This document shows, one piece after another, positions 7,823 through 15,702 of a stretch of DNA of 59,125 bases; within the stretch, counting starts at the first letter, position 1, and the number at the start of each line of letters is the position of its first letter. Both the position numbers and the translations under genes were made by a program. The notes under the pieces were generated by a model. The model was not told the origin of the DNA. It saw nothing but the letters and a program-made list of their open reading frames with translations, and searched no databases. This DNA is from Prevotellaceae bacterium. GTDB lineage: Bacteria; Bacteroidota; Bacteroidia; Bacteroidales; Muribaculaceae. The stretch is from positions 1 through 59,125 of the forward strand of contig JAETNS010000015.1 in assembly GCA_021772015.1 (NCBI GenBank). The letters run 5' to 3'.

Positions 7823-7895
7823 AGTTGAAAAAAGGATCTTTACCGGCCGACAACATATGCCGTCTACCTTGTTTCCCATCTCAATTACAACATCC

Positions 7896-9284
7896 ATGTC
7901 ACTTACACCCGGAACTGCCGAGGATACCCGCAAATTACGTGAACTTGCCGAGATGTCGGTAGGCCGTCTTCTTTGGAAATATTCCCTCCCGTCAGTGGTC
8001 GGGATGATGGTCATGCAGCTTTACAATGTCATTGACCGAATAGTGATAGGGCAGGTCGTGGGGCCGAAAGCCATCGCCGGACTGGCCATAACCTTCCCGG
8101 TGATGAATATCGCTACCGCCCTCGGGGTGCTGATCGGTGCCGGTGCCACCGCCCGTATGAGCCTTTTCCTCGGAGCCGGGGATGTCAACGGAGCACGACG
8201 TATTCTTGGAAACTCGCTTGTGTTGACCCTTACCATAGGGATAATCTACATCGGCTTGTTCGCGTTGTTCATGTCACCCGTGCTGCGCCTGTTCGGAGCC
8301 GACGAACAGACCCTCCCATACGCCCGTGACTTCATGATGTTCATCCTGCCCGGGCTGTTGATGACAAACCTGACCTTCACCTTCAACAACATGATGCGTG
8401 CCACAGGATATCCCACCCGGGCCATGATCACTATGTTTATCGGCTTCGGACTCAACATCCTTCTCGCTCCGACATTCGTCTATCTACTCGACCTTGGGAT
8501 CAAAGGCGCGGCCATCGCCACAGACATCTCCATGACCGTCTCCATGATATTCGTCATGCGCCATTTCTGCCGGAAAAAGAATGGCCCCGTAATCTTCACC
8601 CCCGGCACATACCGCATATCATGGCCTTTGGTCTGGGGGATCATCGGTATCGGCGCGGCTCCCTCGATCATAAATGTCGCCTCCTGCCTGATCAATATCT
8701 TCATCAACAACGCCCTCAAACATTACGGTGGCTATGAGGCGATTGCCGCCTCCGGCATATTCGTGACATACACCTCAATGCTGTGTTGCGTCGTCCTGGG
8801 GATATGCCAGGGCTTCCAGCCTATCGCCGGATACAATTATGGTCATGGCAAGCCTCGGCGTGTTGTCCGTGTCTTCTGGCTGGCTACCGCCGCGGCCACA
8901 GTCATCACCCTGCTGGGATGGGCCTTCGGACTGACAATTCCACGCCTTATAGCCCGCGCATTTGTCAGCGACCCGTCACTTGTCGATTTTACCGGACACG
9001 CCCTCTCGACTGCCATGACCTGCTTCTGGGTGGTAGGCTTCCAGATCATCGCCACCACCTATTTCCAGTCGATCGGCAAGGTCGGCACATCAATTTTCCT
9101 CAGCCTTGTCCGTCAAGTGATCTTCCTGCTTCCGCTTCTGATCATACTCCCCCGTTTCTTCGGGCTTGACGGGATATGGTACACATTCCCTGTCTCCGAC
9201 ACCTTGGCCACCATAGTCTCCGCCGCCCTCATAACACGGTCATTGCGATCCTTGCGGAATGATACTATTTTGGCAGATGGTTGA
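7896..9284 (+). CDS. MATE family multidrug/metabolite exporter
   Basis: An inner-membrane antiporter-like protein with about 12 hydrophobic segments. The typical MATE start SVGRLLWKYSLPSVVGMMVM lies at about residues 20-40 and is followed by LYNVIDRIVIG. The frame is open from 7809, but that part contains the -7 box at 7814-7822, so the start must be the ATG at 7857 or at 7896 (MSLTPGTAEDTRKL); 7896 is preferred because homologous sequence begins only after it. The substrate cannot be told; drug or toxic-metabolite export coupled to Na+ or H+ is the family role. The gene is monocistronic, since a new promoter lies before the next gene. Confidence 0.9.
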   Translation: MSLTPGTAEDTRKLRELAEMSVGRLLWKYSLPSVVGMMVMQLYNVIDRIVIGQVVGPKAIAGLAITFPVMNIATALGVLIGAGATARMSLFLGAGDVNGARRILGNSLVLTLTIGIIYIGLFALFMSPVLRLFGADEQTLPYARDFMMFILPGLLMTNLTFTFNNMMRATGYPTRAMITMFIGFGLNILLAPTFVYLLDLGIKGAAIATDISMTVSMIFVMRHFCRKKNGPVIFTPGTYRISWPLVWGIIGIGAAPSIINVASCLINIFINNALKHYGGYEAIAASGIFVTYTSMLCCVVLGICQGFQPIAGYNYGHGKPRRVVRVFWLATAAATVITLLGWAFGLTIPRLIARAFVSDPSLVDFTGHALSTAMTCFWVVGFQIIATTYFQSIGKVGTSIFLSLVRQVIFLLPLLIILPRFFGLDGIWYTFPVSDTLATIVSAALITRSLRSLRNDTILADG

Positions 9285-9323
9285 CCTTTCATGACAATAC
9301 GGTGATCTTACAGTCAAAATTCA

Positions 9324-9332
9324 TAACTTTGC
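9324..9332 (+). promoter_or_regulatory. -7 box for cellobiose phosphorylase gene
   Basis: TAACTTTGC 32 bases ahead of the ATG at 9364; identical to the -7 boxes of mnmE, MATE, fabD and tadA. A -33 element is not obvious. Confidence 0.55.
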
Positions 9333-9363
9333 GGTGTACAGACAATATAACAACGACACCGAC

Positions 9364-11802
9364 ATGAAATACGGCCATTTCGATGACATCGCCCGCGAAT
9401 ATGTGATCACTAATCCCCGGACTCCCTGGCCCTGGATAAACTATCTTGGCAACGAAGCGTTTTTCTCCCTGATTTCCAACTCCGCCGGGGGGTATTCATT
9501 CTATCGCGACGCGAAATTCCGTCGACTCACCCGATATCGTTACAACGGTGTCCCCATGGATGCCGGAGGCCGTTATTTTTATATAAAAGAGGGAGACATT
9601 GTCTGGAATCCGGGCTGGAAACCCTGCAAGACCCCTTTGGATTTCTATGAATGCCGGCATGGCTTGAATTACACGATAATAACCGGACGCAAAAACGGTT
9701 TGGAGGCGAAAGCTCTGTTTTTTGTGCCGGTCGGAGTCGACGCGGAATTGACAAAACTGACGCTTGCCAACCTGTCTGACAAGCCGAAAAGTTTCAGCCT
9801 CTTCTCATTTCAGGAATGGTGTCTGTGGAACGCCGCCGCAGACATGGAAAATTTCCAACGCAACTTCTCCACAGGAGAGGTCGAGGTCGACGGGTCTGCC
9901 ATATATCACAAGACCGAATACAAGGAACGCCGCAATCATTATGCTTTCTACTGGGTCAACGTCCCCGTAAGCGGATTCGACACAGACCGCGAGTCGTTTC
10001 TCGGGCTGTATAACGGATTCGACGAGCCGCAAGCAGTGATGGAGGGCCGTTCACGCGACTCCATCGCCCACGGTTGGTCGCCAATAGCCTCACATAATAT
10101 CGAGATCACTTTGCAGCCCGGCGAAAGCCGCGAGCTGGTGTTCATGCTGGGTTATGTCGAGAATCCGGCCGACAAAAAATGGGAGTCGAAAGGTGTTATA
10201 GACAAGACCCGCGCCCGCGAGATGATGGCCATGTTCGACAGCCCGGAAAAAGTTGACCGGGCATTCGACAACTTGCGCCGTCAATGGGACGACCTGCTCG
10301 GCAATTTCACACTTTCCTCCGGGGATAGCTGCCTTGACCGGATGGTCAACATCTGGAATCAATATCAGTGCATGGTGACATTCTGCTTCTCCCGTTCCGC
10401 CTCATTCTTCGAAAGCGGGATAGGCCGCGGGATGGGGTTCCGCGACTCCAACCAGGATCTTGTTGGCTTCGTCCATCAGATACCGGCCCGTGCCCGTGAG
10501 CGAATCCTCGACATAGCCGCCACGCAGTTCCCCGACGGCGGATGCTATCACCAATATCAGCCCTTGACCAAACGGGGCAACAACGATATCGGTGGCGGTT
10601 TCAATGACGACCCCATGTGGCTTGTCTTCGGCACGACAGCTTATATAAAAGAGACCGGTGACTTCTCGATACTTGAGGAGCCGGTCCCCTTTGACAACGA
10701 GCCAGGTACAGAAGTGCCCCTTATGGAGCATCTCAGAGTCTCGTTCGATCACGTCATCAATAACCTCGGTCCCCACGGCCTTCCGCTGATAGGTCGTGCT
10801 GACTGGAATGACTGTCTGAATCTCAATTGTTTCTCCAACGATCCCAACGAGTCGTTCCAGACCACCGAGAACCGGTCGGAGGGCTCCAAAGCTGAGTCCC
10901 TGATGATCGCCGGGCAGTTCGTGATCTACGGACGGGAATATGCCGCCCTGTGCCGCCATTCAGGAATGGGGGAGGAGTCAGAGCGGGCCATGCGTCATGT
11001 TTATGAAATGGAGAAAGCCGTCAAGTCACATGGCTGGGACGGCGAATGGTATCTGCGGGCCTATGATTATTTTGGCCGCAAGGTGGGGTCCTCAGAGAAC
11101 AAGGAGGGTAAGATTTTCGTCGAATCACAAGGATGGTGTACTATGGCCGGGATCGGTCTTGAAGAAGGATTGGTCGAGAAATCGCTCGATTCCGTGAAAA
11201 AATATCTCGATTGCGAACATGGCATAGTACTCAACAACCCCGCCTTCACCGAATATGTCGTTGATTATGGTGAAATTTCCACCTATCCGGCCGGCTACAA
11301 GGAAAACGCCGGGATCTTCGCCCATAACAATCCCTGGATTGTCATCGGCGAGACCGTCCTGGGGCGTGGCGACCGTGCCTGGGAATATTATCGTAAGATA
11401 TGTCCCGCATATGTCGAGGAACACAGCGACCTCCACAAAGTCGAGCCATATGTGTATTGCCAGATGACTGCCGGAAAAGATGCCGCCCGTCCCGGAGAGG
11501 CCAAGAACTCATGGCTGACCGGAACAGCCGCCTGGAACTGGTATGCCGTCACCCAGTTTATCCTTGGGATACGTCCCGATTATGACGGGCTGCGGATAGA
11601 TCCCTGCATCCCGGCTTCATGGGAAGGTTTCCATGTGACCCGGCGTTTCCGAGGAGCGACCTATGACATAAAATTCAACAAACCCTCGCATGTCTGCCGG
11701 GGAATAAAGTCAATCACTCTTAACGGGGTTCCTCTTGAAACCAACTGCCTGCCGATCTGTCCTGAAGGATCGGTCAATACCGTCGAAGTTGTCATGGGCT
11801 GA
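9364..11802 (+). CDS. GH94 cellobiose phosphorylase
   Basis: Phosphorolysis of cellobiose to alpha-glucose-1-phosphate and glucose, saving ATP in cellodextrin use; cytoplasmic (no signal peptide). The ATG at 9364 ([16 protein letters not shown]) matches the family start. The protein is 812 residues, the usual length. Close agreement with characterised cellobiose phosphorylases is recalled along the whole chain ([56 protein letters not shown]). The ADWNDC motif at 479-484 carries the family's catalytic acid. No transporter or cellulase neighbours are present, so cellobiose must be supplied from elsewhere in the genome. Specificity is inferred from overall resemblance rather than neighbours. 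Confidence 0.92.
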   Translation: MKYGHFDDIAREYVITNPRTPWPWINYLGNEAFFSLISNSAGGYSFYRDAKFRRLTRYRYNGVPMDAGGRYFYIKEGDIVWNPGWKPCKTPLDFYECRHGLNYTIITGRKNGLEAKALFFVPVGVDAELTKLTLANLSDKPKSFSLFSFQEWCLWNAAADMENFQRNFSTGEVEVDGSAIYHKTEYKERRNHYAFYWVNVPVSGFDTDRESFLGLYNGFDEPQAVMEGRSRDSIAHGWSPIASHNIEITLQPGESRELVFMLGYVENPADKKWESKGVIDKTRAREMMAMFDSPEKVDRAFDNLRRQWDDLLGNFTLSSGDSCLDRMVNIWNQYQCMVTFCFSRSASFFESGIGRGMGFRDSNQDLVGFVHQIPARARERILDIAATQFPDGGCYHQYQPLTKRGNNDIGGGFNDDPMWLVFGTTAYIKETGDFSILEEPVPFDNEPGTEVPLMEHLRVSFDHVINNLGPHGLPLIGRADWNDCLNLNCFSNDPNESFQTTENRSEGSKAESLMIAGQFVIYGREYAALCRHSGMGEESERAMRHVYEMEKAVKSHGWDGEWYLRAYDYFGRKVGSSENKEGKIFVESQGWCTMAGIGLEEGLVEKSLDSVKKYLDCEHGIVLNNPAFTEYVVDYGEISTYPAGYKENAGIFAHNNPWIVIGETVLGRGDRAWEYYRKICPAYVEEHSDLHKVEPYVYCQMTAGKDAARPGEAKNSWLTGTAAWNWYAVTQFILGIRPDYDGLRIDPCIPASWEGFHVTRRFRGATYDIKFNKPSHVCRGIKSITLNGVPLETNCLPICPEGSVNTVEVVMG

Positions 11803-11813
11803 GCCGCTGCCCG

Positions 11814-12203
11814 TCAATCCTCCCTTGCGAGATCCCTTATTATATCCTCGTCGGCCGGAAGCCAGCGTAGAGTCGGAAGGCTTTTCGCCGGAAGCCAGCG
11901 CGCAGCCTTGTGTTCGATCAACTTAGGATCCGCCCCGGCGGGCAACCCGCAAAGGAAACAATGCAATACAAGATGGAACGAAGGATAGTCGAACTCTCTG
12001 ACACGGAACAGCTCTCCCACGACTATCTCCACGTCAAGTTCCTCTCTGATTTCCCTTCTCAAAGCATCCGCCGGCATCTCTCCCGGTTCTATCTTCCCTC
12101 CGGGAAACTCCCACATCCCTGCGAATTCCCCATAGCTCCTCTGCGTGACGAAATAAAGTCCCTCACGCCTTATTATAGCCGCCACAACCTCAATTGTCTT
12201 CAT
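11814..12203 (-). CDS. Nudix hydrolase (MutT/8-oxo-dGTP or CTP-type pyrophosphohydrolase)
   Basis: 129 residues from the ATG at 12201-12203 (MKTIEVVAAIIRRE); upstream codons of the open frame overlap the previous gene. The Nudix box is complete at residues 36-58 (G-x5-E-x7-REI-x-EE-x-D-V). WEFPGGKIEPGE and the C-terminal WLPADEDII are typical of MutT-like enzymes that sanitise nucleotide pools. It is the last gene of an operon and overlaps the end of the DUF4276 gene by 14 bases, so the two are translated together. That link to an ATPase/DUF4276 pair is unusual for a housekeeping MutT; the exact substrate is unknown. Confidence 0.88.
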   Translation of the reverse strand: MKTIEVVAAIIRREGLYFVTQRSYGEFAGMWEFPGGKIEPGEMPADALRREIREELDVEIVVGELFRVREFDYPSFHLVLHCFLCGLPAGADPKLIEHKAARWLPAKSLPTLRWLPADEDIIRDLARED

Positions 12204-12864
12204 CTGTTTCCTTCCCAATACTCGACAATCGATTATACCATTCAGAGAATAACGGACATTTGTCAAGGATTTTCTTTAATCCGATATCATGTGCCAGGCA
12301 AGCGCCATAGATTACCTTGTTGTACCCGCTTATGGCTTTGAGAAGCCGTTTTGAGGGGGCAAGGTCGGGCCGGCAGTTTATTTCTTCCGGATTCGGGAAA
12401 TCCGTTACAGCAGCTTCGAGCAGATACATCGTGGCCTCATTGTCATCAAAGTTTTGTGAGATTACATTGATATCGCTGAAAATCAGACTTTCGAACTCGT
12501 GTAGCTGGATATATGGAATGAAGCGCTCACGGATATCCGGAGGCATCTCATCTTCCATTTTCCTGAAGAGGAAATGCATGCGGGACCTTTTGTCGGGGAT
12601 CGCTTTGCTCTCCTCCCATCCCGGAAAGCCGAAACTGTCTTTTATCCCGTAATAATCTATAAGCAATGTGACGTAAGCGTCAGACTCATGGAGATGCATC
12701 ATGAGTTGCCGTTTTATAGGGTCCCATGCGACTATTCCGCCCTGCGATCTTTTGATCAAAGGAGCCTCGACACATATGTCTGACCTATAGAGAGCCGGTG
12801 CTATCACATCCATGCAGAATTCATGTTCGGTCGGTCCCTCGCATACTATTATCAGACGGGTCAT
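12190..12864 (-). CDS. DUF4276 protein (TOPRIM-like partner of AAA ATPase)
   Basis: 224 residues from the ATG at 12862-12864, which overlaps the ATPase stop codon in an ATGA arrangement, showing tight translational coupling. The start LIIVCEGPTEHEF carries the EGxTE motif (E9), then VTLLIDYYGIKDSFG (D70) and YIQLHEFESLIFSD, all DUF4276 hallmarks that resemble the acidic residues of TOPRIM nucleases. DUF4276 proteins are typically paired with an AAA ATPase; analogous ATPase plus TOPRIM pairs (OLD, Gabija, PARIS) abort phage infection. Nuclease or RNase activity and a defence role are inference, not shown by sequence alone. Confidence 0.85.
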   Translation of the reverse strand: MTRLIIVCEGPTEHEFCMDVIAPALYRSDICVEAPLIKRSQGGIVAWDPIKRQLMMHLHESDAYVTLLIDYYGIKDSFGFPGWEESKAIPDKRSRMHFLFRKMEDEMPPDIRERFIPYIQLHEFESLIFSDINVISQNFDDNEATMYLLEAAVTDFPNPEEINCRPDLAPSKRLLKAISGYNKVIYGACLAHDIGLKKILDKCPLFSEWYNRLSSIGKETDEDN

Positions 12865-13940
12865 CCCGGTTGCCCTCCCTTCACTATCTTTTGTTTCCAT
12901 AAATCCCCGATGGTATATTCCTCCAGCCACTTTTCAAGTGACGTTCCATCAAGACGTTTGATAGTCGTGTGCCCTTCACGTTGGTCGACCGTCAATATAT
13001 CCTCCGGCGAAAAATTGCTTATCAGTTCTGCGCTCTGTGTGGCGGCGATTATCTGTGCGCCACGGTCGGCTGCCAGTTTGATCAATCCGGCCAGTTTCTC
13101 TATGGCCACAGGATGCAGCCCCAATTCCGGCTCGTCAATTATGATGATCTTAGGCAATCTCGGCTGCAGGAACAAGACAGCTAACGCGATAAAACGTATC
13201 GTCCCGTCTGAAAGATCTGTAGGCCCATATATCATGTCACTGAACTTGTCCTGCCATTGCAGCCTGATTTTGCCGGCTTCGGTAGGTTCGAGATAGAAAT
13301 CGTTGAAAAACGGCGCGACGCTGTTGATCACCCTTACGATCCGTTTATATGCCATCGGGTGTTCTTCCCGAATTCTGTATAGGATGGCTGCCAGGTTATC
13401 GCCATTGGCATACATACGGTAAGAATCGTTGCGTATGTCAGAGTCGCTTGTGAAAGGCGATTTCCGTCCCGTGTCATGGAAATGAAACTTGCGTATCTGC
13501 GAGATGTAATCCCTGATGTAATCTCCACGTCTCATCCCTGAATATGATTTCAGGGAGGTTTCAGGTGAAAATTCGCTGATGGTGGTGAATGACCAGTTCA
13601 AATGATATCTGGGATTGTAATTGTAGCCGAGTCTTTCATTTTCGACCACAAGTTTGCCGTCTGACTCTATTAACGACAAAACATATGAGTTCTTCCCTTC
13701 GACCACGCAAATTTCAATCCGCTCGGTCTCTTTCCTGCCCTGATGAAGCAACTTGTCGACACCTCCAGCCTGAACTACGCTCTGGGCCAACCGCCCGTCG
13801 TATATGTTTCCCAACAGTTCAAACAATGAGAGAAAGTTGCTTTTGCCCGACCCGTTGGATCCTATCAGCAGGTTTATTTTTCTTAGATATACTTTCTGTT
13901 CTTTGAACGACTTGTATCCCTGTATCTTTATGTAGTCCAT
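12861..13940 (-). CDS. AAA ATPase (AAA_21/OLD-like) of ATPase-DUF4276 pair
   Basis: 359 residues with an ABC/SMC-like ATPase fold: Walker A GSNGSGKSN (27-35), signature LSDGT (243-247), Walker B IIIIDEPELGLHP (265-277) and ATQS switch region (300-303). The start MDYIKIQGYKSFKEQKVYLRK is typical of RecF/OLD-like ATPases found in defence systems. It is the first gene of the ATPase-DUF4276-Nudix operon, just downstream of tRNA-Leu in the same direction. CAGGGT (13974-13979) and ACCCTG (13987-13992) form a small dyad before the gene that could be an operator. Likely a sensor or motor for the DUF4276 effector. Confidence 0.9.
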   Translation of the reverse strand: MDYIKIQGYKSFKEQKVYLRKINLLIGSNGSGKSNFLSLFELLGNIYDGRLAQSVVQAGGVDKLLHQGRKETERIEICVVEGKNSYVLSLIESDGKLVVENERLGYNYNPRYHLNWSFTTISEFSPETSLKSYSGMRRGDYIRDYISQIRKFHFHDTGRKSPFTSDSDIRNDSYRMYANGDNLAAILYRIREEHPMAYKRIVRVINSVAPFFNDFYLEPTEAGKIRLQWQDKFSDMIYGPTDLSDGTIRFIALAVLFLQPRLPKIIIIDEPELGLHPVAIEKLAGLIKLAADRGAQIIAATQSAELISNFSPEDILTVDQREGHTTIKRLDGTSLEKWLEEYTIGDLWKQKIVKGGQPG

Positions 13941-14008
13941 GAGGATGGCGGTGTTTCAGGGTTGGTGACAAATCAGGGTTCATGCTACCCTGGCTATTTA
14001 GAAGGGGG

Positions 14009-14021
14009 ATTAAACACCCTC
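14009..14021. repeat. 13-bp sequence matching the end of the MITE-like element at 23652-23851
   Basis: ATTAAACACCCTC is identical to the right terminal 13 bases of that element and is followed by TTG instead of TTA. It may be a decayed element end or part of a weak terminator for tRNA-Leu (AGAGGG..CCCTTCT on the minus strand). The rest of 13941-14075 holds no gene. Confidence 0.4.
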
Positions 14022-14075
14022 TTGCTTATAATGATAACGGCTGATAATCATCTTGATTGTCAGCCGTCATTCCAG

Positions 14076-14157
14076 TACCCGGACCCGGGCTCGAACCGGG
14101 ATGGATTGCTCCAACGGTGTTTGAGACCGTCGCGTCTACCGATTCCGCCATCCGGGC
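14076..14157 (-). tRNA. tRNA-Leu (anticodon CAA)
   Basis: On the minus strand GCCCGGA (14157-14151) pairs with TCCGGGT ahead of the discriminator A at 14076. The D arm contains GGCGGAAT..GGTAGAC, the anticodon loop is CTCAAAC (CAA, reads UUG), there is a long class II variable arm (TGGAGCAATCCA) and the T loop is GGTTCGAGCC. CCA is not encoded. Length 82 bases. Confidence 0.95.
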
Positions 14158-14194
14158 AAGGTGGTCTGCCCCGGCAGATGGGGCTTTTTGCGAT

Positions 14195-14226
14195 GCAAAG
14201 GTAATAAGTTTTTGGTTATCGCGCAA
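14195..14226 (-). promoter_or_regulatory. Promoter of tRNA-Leu
   Basis: Minus strand: TTG (14226-14224), 20-base spacer, TACCTTTGC (14203-14195), a well-spaced Bacteroidota promoter 37 bases ahead of the tRNA 5' end. The leader holds a CCCC..GGGG hairpin. Confidence 0.7.
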
Positions 14227-14241
14227 CTTTTTTCAGTGAAA

Positions 14242-14832
14242 TCATCGTGTGAGGACGATGTTCTTGTCAGTGGCGATGCGGCGCATGTTGAGGATGGCAT
14301 AGCGCATGCGGCCCAGGGCGGTGTTGATCGAGACCCCGGTTGCTTCGGCTATCTCCTTGAATGACATGTTGCGGTAAAAACGCATGTCAAGCACCTCGCG
14401 CTGAGAGTCTGGCAGGGATTCCATTATCCTTCTTACGTCGGTGTGGATCTGAGATGTCACCAGCAGATCCTCCACATTTTCCTCCGAGAGGTCACGACGG
14501 TTGAGCACATCGGCGTCCTCCTGGTCGGCGGAGATGGTGTTCTCGCTTTTGGTCTGGCGGAAGTAATCGATTATGAGGTTGTGGGCGATACGTGTTATCC
14601 ACGCCGAGAATTTGCCGGAGTCGGTGTAGCGACCCTGCTTGATGGTGGATATCGCCTTGACAAAAGTCTCCTGAAAGATGTCGTCAGCGATATCTTTATT
14701 CTTGACAATGTTGTAAATGTAGTTGAACACTCGGTTTTCGTGCCTGCGCAGAAGGGTGTCGAAAGCCTCGTTGTTCCCGTCGGCATAGGCTGCGACCAGC
14801 ATTTCGTCGGCAAGCCGGTTGAGTTTTTGCAT
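14242..14832 (-). CDS. ECF-type RNA polymerase sigma factor
   Basis: 196 residues. Region 2 (about 25-95) has DTLLRRHENRVFNYIYNIV, DIADDIFQETFVKA and the -10 recognition helix ITRIAHNLIIDYFRQ. Region 4 (about 130-180) has LPDSQREVLDMRFYRNMSF followed by the HTH FKEIAEATGVSINTALGRM. No anti-sigma gene is next to it, so it probably belongs to the orphan SigW-like group of Bacteroidota that regulates envelope or growth genes. It is transcribed from its own promoter with a leader of about 135 bases. Confidence 0.93.
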   Translation of the reverse strand: MQKLNRLADEMLVAAYADGNNEAFDTLLRRHENRVFNYIYNIVKNKDIADDIFQETFVKAISTIKQGRYTDSGKFSAWITRIAHNLIIDYFRQTKSENTISADQEDADVLNRRDLSEENVEDLLVTSQIHTDVRRIMESLPDSQREVLDMRFYRNMSFKEIAEATGVSINTALGRMRYAILNMRRIATDKNIVLTR

Positions 14833-14973
14833 TTCAGTAAGTGTTGTTTGGTTAAGTAGAGATCCGGTCTATAGGCATTCTGTTTTGAGTTTGTTGATCT
14901 TTAGGTTTTGATTTAGAGTCATTGGCTCTGATTGCTTATGGCGTGGTGATTGTCCATTGCGCTGTATATCTAT

Positions 14974-15005
14974 GCAAAATTAGAAAAAAAAGATGTGATG
15001 GCAAA
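14974..15005 (-). promoter_or_regulatory. Promoter of the ECF sigma gene
   Basis: Minus strand: TTTG (15005-15002), 19-base spacer, TAATTTTGC (14982-14974); textbook Bacteroidota promoter. 15006-15261 upstream shows no convincing gene. Confidence 0.7.
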
Positions 15006-15261
15006 ATTTTGGGGTGTGAAATTTAGTTGATTTAAGATTATTTTGCACGCGTCGGGCAATAACATGCCTCTGACGGCGTTTGCGCGACACGATGGTGTGG
15101 GTGTCCTTGTCAATTTGAATCTGAGGCTCGGGAAAATCGATCGGTGTGACATACTAAACGGCTGTTTCGGGCGTTATAATAATGTGGCCATTCTTCACAG
15201 TTGCTTCCATGCGTTTTAGTCGTGGATGCCTCCCTTGAATCCTCAATTTTGTAGCCTGCCT

Positions 15262-15441
15262 ATGAAAAATGATTTTACCCCCTTGTTTCCCACAGAAATG
15301 AAATCCGCGAACAATCGCCACCGCCGCTCGCAGGGGCTTTCTCCCCGGCGTTCGACCATCATATTGCTGCGCCAGTTTGCCCGTGCCTATAGCTGCGCTC
15401 CGTCGTTGCCCCCCTCCCTGGGTGCTTTTGTGGCCAATTGA
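15262..15441 (+). CDS. Possible small basic protein with conserved-looking C-terminus
   Basis: A 59-residue frame from ATG 15262 (a second ATG at 15298 would give 47 residues). It is basic and ends RQFARAYSCAPSLPPSLG.. with a final FVAN. The pattern LSPRR..T..(L/F)RQFARAY....LP.SLG.FV.N reminds me of very short Bacteroidales hypothetical proteins, from memory only. It lies alone in an 870-base gap between the sigma factor and the protease gene. No promoter was recognised directly upstream. It could equally be a chance frame over a non-coding RNA. Confidence 0.4.
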   Translation: MKNDFTPLFPTEMKSANNRHRRSQGLSPRRSTIILLRQFARAYSCAPSLPPSLGAFVAN

Positions 15442-15568
15442 GGGCTTTTCCTGTGTGCCTGCGTGTAGGCGTGCTGCGTTTTGTGTGAAAAATATGGCAT
15501 TTTGTCGCCTGATTATCCTGTTCTTTTTTCAAAATGCGCGACAATTCTCAACTTTTAGCCTCCGGGTA

Positions 15569-15601
15569 TTGCATATTCGGGGGATTTTTTTGTAAATTTG
15601 C
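15569..15601 (+). promoter_or_regulatory. Promoter of the M6-type protease gene
   Basis: TTG (15569-15571), 21-base spacer, TAAATTTGC (15593-15601). The leader of about 95 bases carries a hairpin, ATGGATT (15652-15658) with AATCCAT (15673-15679). Region 15442-15568 shows nothing recognisable. Confidence 0.65.
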
Positions 15602-15702
15602 GCATCACATCAAATAATCACTCTCTAAAGTGCCTGGACCCAGATGCCACTATGGATTACGGCTGACGGGGAAATCCATGCTTGTTATAATATTAAGTGG
15701 AT

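Noticed and set aside
13974-14021. Dyad and MITE-end motif as a complete mobile element
   Set aside because: No matching second end or target duplication around it; at most a remnant.
14970-15152. 60-codon minus-strand frame upstream of the sigma factor
   Set aside because: It contains the sigma-factor promoter (14974-15005), is not preceded by a promoter and has no recognisable protein features.
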